Assembly (NCBI GenBank): GCA_035468175.1
Contig: DATITC010000183.1
Location: forward strand, 1-18,878
Direction of reading: 5' to 3'
DNA length: 18,878 bases
Source: JAVEDQ01 sp035468175
GTDB taxonomy: Bacteria > Actinomycetota > Actinomycetes > Frankiales > Frankiaceae
Within the stretch, counting starts at the first letter, position 1; each line of letters starts with the position of its first letter. Below are positions 11,705-17,208 of this stretch, one piece after another. The notes beneath the pieces were generated by a model that did not search any database, had not been told where the DNA came from, and was given only the letters and a program-made list of their open reading frames with translations. Made by a program: the position numbers and the translations under genes.

Positions 11705-11743
11705 CCCTCCTTCTCCGCCTCACGGGACGGATCCTTAAAGGAG
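11705..11743 (-). promoter_or_regulatory. PyrR-binding RNA hairpin that can mask the pyrR ribosome binding site
   Basis: Read on the minus strand, TCCCGTGAGG (11727-11718) matches the known PyrR-binding consensus UCCNGNGAGG exactly. It sits in a hairpin: TCCG (11731-11728) pairs with CGGA (11717-11714), then a bulged T11727, then CC with GG around a CGTGA loop. Further out, CTCCTT (11743-11738) is complementary to AAGGAG (11712-11707), which is the pyrR Shine-Dalgarno sequence, so the complete fold hides it. CTCCTT can alternatively pair locally with AAGGA (11736-11732). This agrees with PyrR-dependent translational repression described in Mycobacterium smegmatis. No terminator follows, so translational control is more likely than attenuation. 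Confidence 0.85.
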
Positions 11744-11914
11744 TGGTCGGGCTGACGCTACCAGCCTGTGCCCGCCTCGAACCCCTGCCGAAAGGGGGTG
11801 TCGGCCAGCCCACGTGGCCCCTCTCATCGGAGCGCCGCGACGGGTCTCCCACTAGCCGACACGCGTACATTGCGTCCGACACGCGTACGAATTGCTTGAC
11901 CGCGGTAAGCCTGG
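11744..11914 (-). other. pyr operon leader: three further small hairpins
   Basis: Between the PyrR element and the candidate pyr promoter lie three short inverted repeats: GGCTG/CAGCC (11750-11754 with 11762-11766), ACCCC/GGGGT (11781-11785 with 11795-11799) and GGCCA/TGGCC (11803-11807 with 11815-11819). None has a T-run, so they are not obvious terminators. I see no convincing gene here. A reading frame on the minus strand that ends at 11700 lacks a ribosome binding site and is Arg-rich in the way non-coding GC-rich frames are. Confidence 0.5.
11856..11888. repeat. 13-bp direct repeat, 20-bp period, between the divergent pyrR and bldD genes
   Basis: CCGACACGCGTAC occurs exactly at 11856-11868 and again at 11876-11888. 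The start-to-start distance of 20 bp is close to two helical turns, so both copies face the same side of DNA. Each holds the palindromic core ACGCGT. The right copy ends 7 bp before a candidate -35 box of bldD. This is the pattern of a binding site for a dimeric or cooperatively binding regulator; the protein is unknown. Confidence 0.75.
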
Positions 11915-11924
11915 ACCCTAGTTT
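11896..11924 (+). promoter_or_regulatory. Candidate vegetative promoter for bldD (distal)
   Basis: TTGACC (11896-11901) and TAGTTT (11919-11924) are separated by 17 bp. This fits the actinobacterial housekeeping sigma consensus (TTGACN, TAGRRT) well at -35 and moderately at -10. It would give a leader of about 180 bases for bldD. Prediction from sequence only. Confidence 0.5.
11915..11920 (-). promoter_or_regulatory. Candidate -10 box for the pyr operon
   Basis: On the minus strand this reads TAGGGT, a perfect match to the actinobacterial TAGRRT -10 form. A TTGCCG lies 20 bp upstream, which is a poor -35 distance. It shares two bases with the -10 of the candidate bldD promoter on the other strand. 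If used, the pyr leader would be about 210 bases long. Confidence 0.3.
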
Positions 11925-11984
11925 TCGAGCAGTTGCCGTCCGGCAAGGGTTGATCACTCCCAACCGCCACATTCGTGTCGAAGG

Positions 11985-12015
11985 GTGACAGGTTAGTCAC
12001 GAGCAGGATTACAGT
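11985..12015 (+). promoter_or_regulatory. Candidate proximal bldD promoter overlapped by inverted repeat GTGAC-N6-GTCAC
   Basis: GTGAC (11985-11989) and GTCAC (11996-12000) form a perfect inverted repeat with a 6-base centre. TACAGT (12010-12015) is a possible -10, with GTGACA as a possible -35 at a long 19-bp spacing. BldD of Streptomyces represses its own gene through TNAC...GTNA palindromes. This site has the TGAC/GTCA arms but one extra base in the centre and lacks the inner C and G of the consensus. An autoregulatory operator is therefore plausible but unproven. Confidence 0.4.
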
Positions 12016-12025
12016 AGGTAGCCAG

Positions 12026-12054
12026 GAACCGTCGGGGTTCGTGGCGAAACGCCA
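12026..12054 (+). other. Two tandem small hairpins in the bldD leader
   Basis: GAACC/GGTTC (12026-12030 with 12036-12040) and TGGCG/CGCCA (12042-12046 with 12050-12054, AAA loop) stand side by side about 60 bases before the bldD start. The rest of the leader to 12100 shows nothing recognisable. A role in mRNA stability or translation is possible but not shown. Confidence 0.4.
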
Positions 12055-12111
12055 GGCAGAACGAGCCCACGGCAGCGCGGTCCGGGCTACAAGGGGAAGT
12101 GGAGCAGACGG

Positions 12112-12606
12112 ATGTCCTCCGACTACGCGAAGGCGCTCGGTGCACGTCTGCGAGCCATTCGGACGCAGCAAGGCCTCTCGTTGCACGGGGTCGAGGAGAA
12201 GTCGCAGGGTCGCTGGAAGGCGGTCGTGGTCGGCTCCTACGAGCGCGGCGACCGCGCCGTGACGGTGCAGCGTCTCTCGGAGCTCGCTGAGTTCTACAGC
12301 GTCCCCGTCAACGAGCTGCTGCCGGAGCGGGAAGCCGTGATCGCGGTCGAGCAGTCCCCCCGCATCGTCATCGACCTCGAGCGGCTCGCCACGGTCCCCC
12401 GCGAGCAGGGCGCTCCCCTGGCCCGCTACGCGGCGACCATCCAGAGCCAGCGCGGCGACTACAACGGTCGCGTGCTCTCGATCCGGCATGAGGACCTGCG
12501 CTCGCTCGCCGTCATCTACGACGCGACTCCGACGTCACTCACCGAGCAGCTGATCACGTGGGGCGTGCTGTCCCCCGACGCGCGACGGGCCGTCGAGACC
12601 GTCTGA
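12112..12606 (+). CDS. bldD: Developmental transcription regulator BldD (c-di-GMP-responsive)
   Basis: BldD represses sporulation genes during vegetative growth in Streptomyces and relatives. It dimerises on DNA through a tetramer of cyclic di-GMP. The 164-residue protein has an N-terminal XRE-type helix-turn-helix domain (about 5-70: YAKALGARLRAIRTQQGLSL, then SYERGDRAVTVQRLSELAEFYSVPVNELLP). A C-terminal effector domain follows (about 80-164). The c-di-GMP signature RXD-X8-RXXD is intact as RGD (114-116) and RHED (125-128), at the same residue numbers as I recall for S. coelicolor BldD. ATG at 12112 is preceded by GGAG (12101-12104) with a 7-base spacer. It is transcribed away from pyrR and converges on capA. 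Identity is nearly certain; the target genes are not in this window. Confidence 0.97.
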   Translation: MSSDYAKALGARLRAIRTQQGLSLHGVEEKSQGRWKAVVVGSYERGDRAVTVQRLSELAEFYSVPVNELLPEREAVIAVEQSPRIVIDLERLATVPREQGAPLARYAATIQSQRGDYNGRVLSIRHEDLRSLAVIYDATPTSLTEQLITWGVLSPDARRAVETV

Positions 12607-12671
12607 TCTGACGTCGACTCTGACGTCTGATCTGTACCCGCCGGATCAGAGGCCCGGCGGCTTCTGATCTG
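12602..12671. terminator. Iterated TCTGATC/GATCAGA junction between bldD and capA (possible bidirectional terminator)
   Basis: TCTGATCTG occurs three times (12602-12610, 12626-12634, 12663-12671), and its inverted core GATCAGA once at 12644-12650. This allows two alternative 7-bp hairpins: 12626-12632 with 12644-12650 (11-base loop) and 12644-12650 with 12663-12669 (12-base loop). The first copy overlaps the bldD stop codon and the inverted copy overlaps the capA stop codon. The gap between the two stop codons is only 39 bp. There is no clear T-run. Confidence 0.5.
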
Positions 12672-13881
12672 GCGCCACCCCCGGCGGGTGCGCAGACAGC
12701 ATCGTCGTGGTGGTACGCCGCCACGAGTCGGCCAGCTGCTTGCGAAGGTCGGGCCGCAGCGAACGGTCCGCCATCGTGCCAGCGACCGGCAGGATGACGT
12801 AGCCGTTTGCGCGGTCCACGTAGGTCGGGGTGAAGCTCACCCGGCTGACCGCCCATGGGCCGTGCGCGTCGGTCAGGTGCAGGGTGACGATCACACCGTC
12901 CTGCGAAGCCGGTGGGCAGCACGCCGGCGACTGGTTCGAGAGGAAGTTCCCGACGCCGTAGACCACGTACTTGCCGGCGATCCGCTCCACCGGCTGGGGT
13001 ACGTGGACGTGCCCGCCGACGATGGCGTCGATGTCCGGGGAGGCGAGCAGTTGGCGCGCTTGGGCGCGTTGCTCGGCCGTCGGAGCCGATTGGTTCTCGG
13101 TTCCCCAGTGCATCTGCACGACAACGATCTTTGCTCCCGCGGCGCGGGCGGCTGCGGCGTCGTGCAGGATCGCCGGGACGTTGATGAGGTTCACCAGGTA
13201 CGGCTGCGACGACGGCAGCCGCTCCCCGTTGAGGCCGTAGGTGTAGTCGAGCAGCGCGACCTGAACGCCCCGGACGTCGTGGGTCTCCGGCTTGGCGCGT
13301 TCCTGCGCCGACCGTGCGGTACCGACGTGGGCGAGATGCACCCGGTCCAGGGCGGTGAGCGTCGACGCGACCCCGGACGCAGCGCCGTCGAAGGAGTGGT
13401 TCGACGCCGTCGAGCAGCCGTCAAAGCCGGCGTCCTTGGCGTCCGCAGCGATCTCCGGCGGGGTGTGGAAGACCGGATAACCGCTGACCCCGGCGTCGGT
13501 CGGCAACAGGGGCGTCTCCTGATGGCAGATGGCCAGGTCGGGAGCCGACAGCAGGGGCTTGACCCGCGCGAACATCGGTCGGAAGTCATAGGACCGGCCG
13601 CTGGAACGGCCGTCGACCGCCGCCTGCTGGTAGACCGGCGCGTGCAGCAGGAGGTCGCCGGTGAACGCGACCGTGACCTCGGCGGAGCCCGGCGTCCCGG
13701 CGCCGGGGGCAGCTGGTGTGGACGTGCCGGGTGCCGGCGTCCTGGACCGACCCGACGATGCGCCGGGGGGCGACGACGAGCCGCACGCCCCGAGCAGGAT
13801 CAGTACCGCGCTGAGCAGGAGGCCGCTACCGGCCGCCAGTGTCTTCCGTGATCGAATGCCGGGTCCCCCTCGCCTTCCCAC
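12646..13881 (-). CDS. CapA/PgsA-type metallophosphatase-fold lipoprotein
   Basis: The 411-residue protein is probably exported and lipid-anchored. The N-terminus is basic (GRRGGPGIRSRK), then a hydrophobic stretch (20-31) ends in lipobox LGAC with Cys33. A Ser/Pro/Thr/Gly-rich spacer runs to about 68. The catalytic-type domain shows FTGDLLLH (73-80), CHQETPL (119-125), STASNHSFD (157-165), VVQMHWG (254-260), GGHVHVPQPVE (289-299) and VYGVGNFLSNQ (307-317). These are the metal-site blocks of the CapA family, named for poly-gamma-glutamate capsule synthesis but broad in function. The frame is open to 14157 through nusB, but GTG at 13881 has AGGA eight bases before it and gives a proper signal peptide. 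It lies between two hairpins, so it is probably its own transcription unit. Substrate unknown; no capB/capC genes are near. Confidence 0.85.
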   Translation of the reverse strand: MGRRGGPGIRSRKTLAAGSGLLLSAVLILLGACGSSSPPGASSGRSRTPAPGTSTPAAPGAGTPGSAEVTVAFTGDLLLHAPVYQQAAVDGRSSGRSYDFRPMFARVKPLLSAPDLAICHQETPLLPTDAGVSGYPVFHTPPEIAADAKDAGFDGCSTASNHSFDGAASGVASTLTALDRVHLAHVGTARSAQERAKPETHDVRGVQVALLDYTYGLNGERLPSSQPYLVNLINVPAILHDAAAARAAGAKIVVVQMHWGTENQSAPTAEQRAQARQLLASPDIDAIVGGHVHVPQPVERIAGKYVVYGVGNFLSNQSPACCPPASQDGVIVTLHLTDAHGPWAVSRVSFTPTYVDRANGYVILPVAGTMADRSLRPDLRKQLADSWRRTTTTMLSAHPPGVAPDQKPPGL

Positions 13882-13914
13882 GATGGTTATCCTGCACGTC
13901 CGGAGCGCCGGTGC

Positions 13915-13946
13915 AAAACGGCGGGATCGGCAATCCCCGCCGTTTT
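13915..13946. terminator. Intrinsic terminator after nusB
   Basis: AAAACGGCGGG (13915-13925) and CCCGCCGTTTT (13936-13946) form a perfect 11-bp inverted repeat with a 10-base loop. A GC-rich stem followed by four T on both strands makes it a good factor-independent terminator. It lies 12 bp after the nusB stop on the minus strand and separates the aro-efp-nusB operon from capA. Confidence 0.85.
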
Positions 13947-13957
13947 GGACCGAGTGC

Positions 13958-14428
13958 CTATTGCGATAGCCCCGGCCTGCGCTCGAGCATCCGGGCCAGC
14001 ACCCCGTTGATGAACGTTGCCGACTCGTCGGTCGACAACCGTGCCGCCAGCTCGACCGCTTCGTTGATGGCCACCGCGTCCGGCACGTCGTCGCGGTAGA
14101 GCAGCTCGAAACCGCCGATGCGTAGCAGGTTGCGGTCCACCGGGGGCATCCGCTCAATCGTCCAGTCCTGAGAGGACGTCGAGATCAGCGCGTCGAGTTC
14201 GGCGCGGTGTGCGGTGACTCCCTCGACCAGGTCGACGGTGTACTCCGGCACCGGAGGATCCGACTGCGCGAGACGCTCTGCGAGCGTCGCGATCGCATCG
14301 GTGCCGCGGAGATCGGTCTCGTACAGCACGTCGAGCGCGCGCTTACGGGCCTTGGCGCGGGCGGAGAGCGGGGCGTCAGGCCCGCCCCGGCGCCCGGACG
14401 ACCGGTGTCGCGGTGTCGACGGGCTCAC
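13958..14428 (-). CDS. nusB: Transcription antitermination factor NusB
   Basis: NusB with NusE (ribosomal protein S10) binds boxA RNA and supports rRNA antitermination. The 156-residue protein has the all-helical fold: SARAKARKRALDVLYETDLRG (22-42), PEYTVDLVEGVTAHRAELDALI (61-82), PPVDRNLLRIGGFELLY (95-111) and AINEAVELAARLSTDESATFINGVLARM (120-147). The first 20 residues (Arg/Pro/Ser-rich) are a variable extension. GTG at 14428 is the likely start, although I see no strong Shine-Dalgarno sequence before it. It follows efp by 49 bases and ends at the terminator. The efp-nusB order is conserved in actinobacteria. Confidence 0.95.
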   Translation of the reverse strand: MSPSTPRHRSSGRRGGPDAPLSARAKARKRALDVLYETDLRGTDAIATLAERLAQSDPPVPEYTVDLVEGVTAHRAELDALISTSSQDWTIERMPPVDRNLLRIGGFELLYRDDVPDAVAINEAVELAARLSTDESATFINGVLARMLERRPGLSQ

Positions 14429-14477
14429 GGACGTCGGCGGATCAGGAGTCGGAGCGGCTGGCGGAGGATGCGGCGGA

Positions 14478-15038
14478 TCAGTTGACCCGGCCGAGATACC
14501 GACCGTCGCGAGTATCGACCTTGACCTTCTCGCCGACGGTCAGGAACAGCGGCACCTGGATCGCCGCACCGGTTTCGACCGTCGCCGGCTTCGTCCCACC
14601 ACTCGAGCGATCGCCCTGCAGGCCCGGCTCGGTGTAGCTGATGACCAACTCGACCGACGCGGGCAACTCGACGTAGAGCGGGTTGCTCTCGTGCAGCGCG
14701 ACGGTGGCGTTGGTGTTCTCGAGCATGTAGTCAGCTGCGCCGCCGACGATGTTCTCCGGGATGCTGATCTGGTCGAACGACTCGGTGTCCATGAAGACGA
14801 ACTCGTCGCCCTCCCGGTACAGGTAGGTCATCTCCCGCTTGTCGACGGTGGCGAACTCGACCTTGGTGCCGGCGTTGAACGTCTTGTCGACGACCTTGCC
14901 GGAGCTGATGTTCTTCAGCGTCGTCCGGACGAACGCCCCACCCTTGCCGGGCTTGACGTGCTGGAACTCGACGACGTTCCACAACTGACCTTCGAGGTCG
15001 AGCGTGACGCCGTTCTTGAGGTCGTTAGTGGTGGGCAC
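14478..15038 (-). CDS. efp: Translation elongation factor P
   Basis: EF-P relieves ribosome stalling at runs of proline codons. The 186-residue protein has three beta-barrel domains in the normal order. Domain I is TNDLKNGVTLDLEGQLWNVVEFQHVKPGKGGAF (4-36) with the tip lysine Lys32. GKVVDKTFNAGTKVE (47-61) follows, and the C-terminal signature GDEFVFMDTESFDQISIP through KVKVDTRDGRYLGRVN completes the protein. The length is standard. The tip loop is PGKGG. Actinobacterial EF-P typically reads PGKGP and works with an unmodified lysine, so Pro34 is replaced by Gly here. The start is GTG at 15038, fixed by family alignment; the ribosome binding site is weak. It lies 11 bases after aroQ; the peptidase gene often found between them in actinobacteria is absent. 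Confidence 0.97.
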   Translation of the reverse strand: MPTTNDLKNGVTLDLEGQLWNVVEFQHVKPGKGGAFVRTTLKNISSGKVVDKTFNAGTKVEFATVDKREMTYLYREGDEFVFMDTESFDQISIPENIVGGAADYMLENTNATVALHESNPLYVELPASVELVISYTEPGLQGDRSSGGTKPATVETGAAIQVPLFLTVGEKVKVDTRDGRYLGRVN

Positions 15039-15049
15039 GTCGGCCGAGT

Positions 15050-15556
15050 CTACGGGGACGGCGCCCTCGACGTGTCAGCGAGCAACCTGGCCGCCGCTCG
15101 GAGCCCGAGCCGGTAGGACTCGAAGCCCAGCCCGGTGATCGTTCCGTCCGCCACCGCCGAGATGACCGACGTGTGCCGGAACTCCTCGCGCTTAGCCGTC
15201 TGCGAGAGGTGCACCTCGATCAGCGGCCCGGCTAGCGCCGCGCAGGCATCCCGGACGGCGTAGGAGTAGTGGCTCCAGGCGCCGGGATTCAGGACCACGG
15301 CGACGCCAGCGTCGGCGGCGTCGTGCAGCCAGTGGATCATCTCGGTTTCGTCGTCGGTCTGTCGGACGTCCACCGTGACACCGAGATCGGCCGCGAGGGC
15401 GCGGACATCGTTCTCGAGGTCGTCGTAGGTCGCGTTGCCGTACACGTCCGGTTCCCGGAGGCCGAGCCGGCCGAGGTTGACCCCGGACAGCACCCAGACG
15501 GCCGCCTTCGCCGAAGCGGGCGCTGATCGCGTGAAACCGATGCCAACAGTGCTCAC
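15050..15556 (-). CDS. aroQ: 3-dehydroquinate dehydratase, type II
   Basis: This enzyme dehydrates 3-dehydroquinate to 3-dehydroshikimate, step 3 of the shikimate pathway. The 168-residue protein keeps the type II catalytic residues as I recall them: Asn27 and Arg34/Tyr39 (SGVNLGRLGLREPDVYG, 24-40), Asn90 and His96 (VLNPGAWSHYS), Asp103 (VRDA), Glu114/His116 (IEVHLS), Arg123 and Arg127 (KREEFR). Several flanking positions differ from the usual: GPN is GVN, the AYTHTS-like block is AWSHYS, and the HLSNVHAREPFRHHS-like block is HLSQTAKREEFRHTS. The first 18 residues look like an added tail. GTG at 15556 overlaps the aroB stop (GTGA), with GGAG eight bases before it. Its operon partners aroB, aroK and aroC make the assignment firm despite the divergence. 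Confidence 0.9.
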   Translation of the reverse strand: MSTVGIGFTRSAPASAKAAVWVLSGVNLGRLGLREPDVYGNATYDDLENDVRALAADLGVTVDVRQTDDETEMIHWLHDAADAGVAVVLNPGAWSHYSYAVRDACAALAGPLIEVHLSQTAKREEFRHTSVISAVADGTITGLGFESYRLGLRAAARLLADTSRAPSP

Positions 15557-16692
15557 GGTGCCAGCTCCGAATACGCGGCGGTGAGCAGGCCCGGGTCGGG
15601 ATCTTCGAGCATCATGGGCCGAGCCAGCCCGGAGAGCGTGACGAAACGCAGCCGGTTGCCCCGTGCCTTCTTGTCGATGCGCATGGCGTCGAGCAGTGCC
15701 GGCCAGCGCTCCGGCGCGTAGTTCACCGGCAGCCCGATGGCCGACAGCACGGTGCGGTGGCGGTCCGCGGTGGCGTCGTCGAGGCCGGTCGCGAGTCGGG
15801 ACAGGGCAGCGGCGTAGGTGAGGCCGACGGACACCGCGGCCCCGTGCCGCCAGTTGTACCGCTCGACCTTTTCCACGGCGTGTCCGAGCGTGTGGCCGTA
15901 GTTGAGGATCTCGCGCCGCCCGGCCTCCTTGGGATCCCCGCTGACCACGTCGGCCTTCACCTGGATCGACCGTTCGATGAGCTCGCGCAGATGACGGTGA
16001 CCCGACGGGTCATCCTCGAGCAGATCGAGGATCGCCGGGTCGGCTATGAAACCGGCCTTCGCCACTTCGGCGAGACCGGCGGCAAAGTCGTTCGGCGGCA
16101 GGGTGGCCAGCGTGGCGAGGTCGCAGACGACGGCCGACGGCTGGTGGAACGCCCCGACGAGGTTCTTGCCGGCGTCAGTGTTGATGCCGGTCTTACCGCC
16201 GACCGCCGCGTCGACCATGGCGAGCAGGGTCGTCGGCACCTGCACCACCCGCACGCCGCGCAGCCAGGTGGCCGCGACGAAGCCGGCGAGGTCGGTGACC
16301 GCTCCCCCACCGAATCCGATCACCAGGTCGTTGCGCGTGAACCCCACCGAGCCGAGAACGTTCCAGGCGTACGCGGCGACCTGAAGGGTCTTCGCGTCCT
16401 CCGCGTCCGGCACTTCGAGGGCATGCACTTCGATGTCAGAGCCCGAGATGCCGGAGCGGGCGGCCAGCAGCTCGTCGCGCATCGCGTCGGCGGGCGTGCG
16501 GAGCGCTCGGGGGTGGATCAGGGCGACCCGCGTAGCCCCGGTCAGGCTCCCAGCGATCTCGTCGAGCAGTCCCTCTCCGACAAGTACGCCGTAGGGAGCG
16601 TCGCCGCCCGGGCGCACCTCGATCCGGGTGACCGGGCCAGCGCTGCCAGCGCTGCCAGCGCTGACGCTGGTAAGTCCGTTGTCGCTGCTCAT
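15553..16692 (-). CDS. aroB: 3-dehydroquinate synthase
   Basis: This NAD- and zinc-dependent enzyme converts DAHP to 3-dehydroquinate, step 2 of the shikimate pathway. The 379-residue protein shows the NAD-binding GFGGGAVTDLAGFVAATWLRG (127-146), PTTLLAMVDAAVGGKTGIN (153-171), and metal ligands Glu209 (GLAEVAKAGF), His267 (NYGHTLGHAVE) and His283 (RHGAAV). ATG at 16692 overlaps the aroK stop as ATGA and has an AGGAAAGG-like ribosome binding site; the upstream ATG at 16719 lies inside aroK and is not needed. The N-terminus before residue 21 is variable and contains SAGSAGSAG, encoded by a 9-bp tandem repeat near 16644-16668. Confidence 0.97.
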   Translation of the reverse strand: MSSDNGLTSVSAGSAGSAGPVTRIEVRPGGDAPYGVLVGEGLLDEIAGSLTGATRVALIHPRALRTPADAMRDELLAARSGISGSDIEVHALEVPDAEDAKTLQVAAYAWNVLGSVGFTRNDLVIGFGGGAVTDLAGFVAATWLRGVRVVQVPTTLLAMVDAAVGGKTGINTDAGKNLVGAFHQPSAVVCDLATLATLPPNDFAAGLAEVAKAGFIADPAILDLLEDDPSGHRHLRELIERSIQVKADVVSGDPKEAGRREILNYGHTLGHAVEKVERYNWRHGAAVSVGLTYAAALSRLATGLDDATADRHRTVLSAIGLPVNYAPERWPALLDAMRIDKKARGNRLRFVTLSGLARPMMLEDPDPGLLTAAYSELAP

Positions 16693-17207
16693 GCGCCGGC
16701 CCTTTCCTGCTGCAGCCACCGGACTACCTCGGCGGCGATGTCGTCCGGCGTACGGCCGGAGGTGTCCACGGTGCGGCGCGCTACCTCGTTGTAAAGGGGG
16801 GCCCGGTCCCGAAGCATCGCGGCGATCCGGGCTCGCGGGGAATCGAGCAGCAACGGACGGTCGCGCGCGAGGCCGACCCTAGCCACCGCGTCGGTCAACC
16901 CGACCGCGAGGGCCAGCACAGGCGCGGATTGCAGCGCCTCCCGAGTGCTCGGGTTCAGCACCGCTCCGCCGCCGAGCGCCAATACTCCGGCATGCTCGGA
17001 GAGCGCCTCCGTGACAGCGGCTTGCTCGAGTTCGCGGAAGCGTTCCTCGCCGTCCTCGATGAAGATGTCGGCGACCGCCTTACCGGCCTGGTTCTCGATG
17101 AGGTGGTCGGTGTCCAGGAAGGGCGCCGCGAGCGACTCGGCGACGAGCCGACCGACCGTCGTCTTGCCCGAGCCGGGTGGTCCGACCAGGACGAGCAGCG
17201 GCGGCAA
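16689..17207 (-). CDS. aroK: Shikimate kinase
   Basis: This enzyme phosphorylates shikimate at the 3-OH using ATP. The 172-residue protein, normal for the family, shows Walker A GPPGSGKT (9-16), shikimate-binding FLDTD (30-34, Asp32/Asp34), FRELE (57-61), LGGGAV (78-83), the lid ARDRPLL (114-120) and RAPLYNEVA (135-143). No ATG or GTG lies at the right place. The best start is TTG at 17207, one base after the TAG stop of the Uma2 gene, giving MPPLLVLVGPPGSGKT. Translation is therefore probably coupled to that gene. The same frame is open to 17591, but that part is the shadow of the Uma2 gene. The stop overlaps aroB by ATGA. Confidence 0.93.
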   Translation of the reverse strand: MPPLLVLVGPPGSGKTTVGRLVAESLAAPFLDTDHLIENQAGKAVADIFIEDGEERFRELEQAAVTEALSEHAGVLALGGGAVLNPSTREALQSAPVLALAVGLTDAVARVGLARDRPLLLDSPRARIAAMLRDRAPLYNEVARRTVDTSGRTPDDIAAEVVRWLQQERAGA

Positions 17208-17208
17208 C

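Noticed and set aside
11781..11799. Transcription attenuator in the pyr leader
   Set aside because: The stem is only 5 bp and no T-run follows, so it does not look like the terminator of a Bacillus-type pyr attenuator.
11700..11972. Leader peptide or upstream gene (90 codons, minus strand) ending just before pyrR
   Set aside because: It begins upstream of the likely transcription start, has no ribosome binding site, is Arg-rich in the manner of shadow frames, and overlaps the PyrR hairpin, whose sequence is explained by RNA structure.
11985..12000. Perfect BldD box
   Set aside because: The arms match, but the centre is 6 bases instead of 5 and the inner C/G are missing, so it is kept only as a weak operator candidate.
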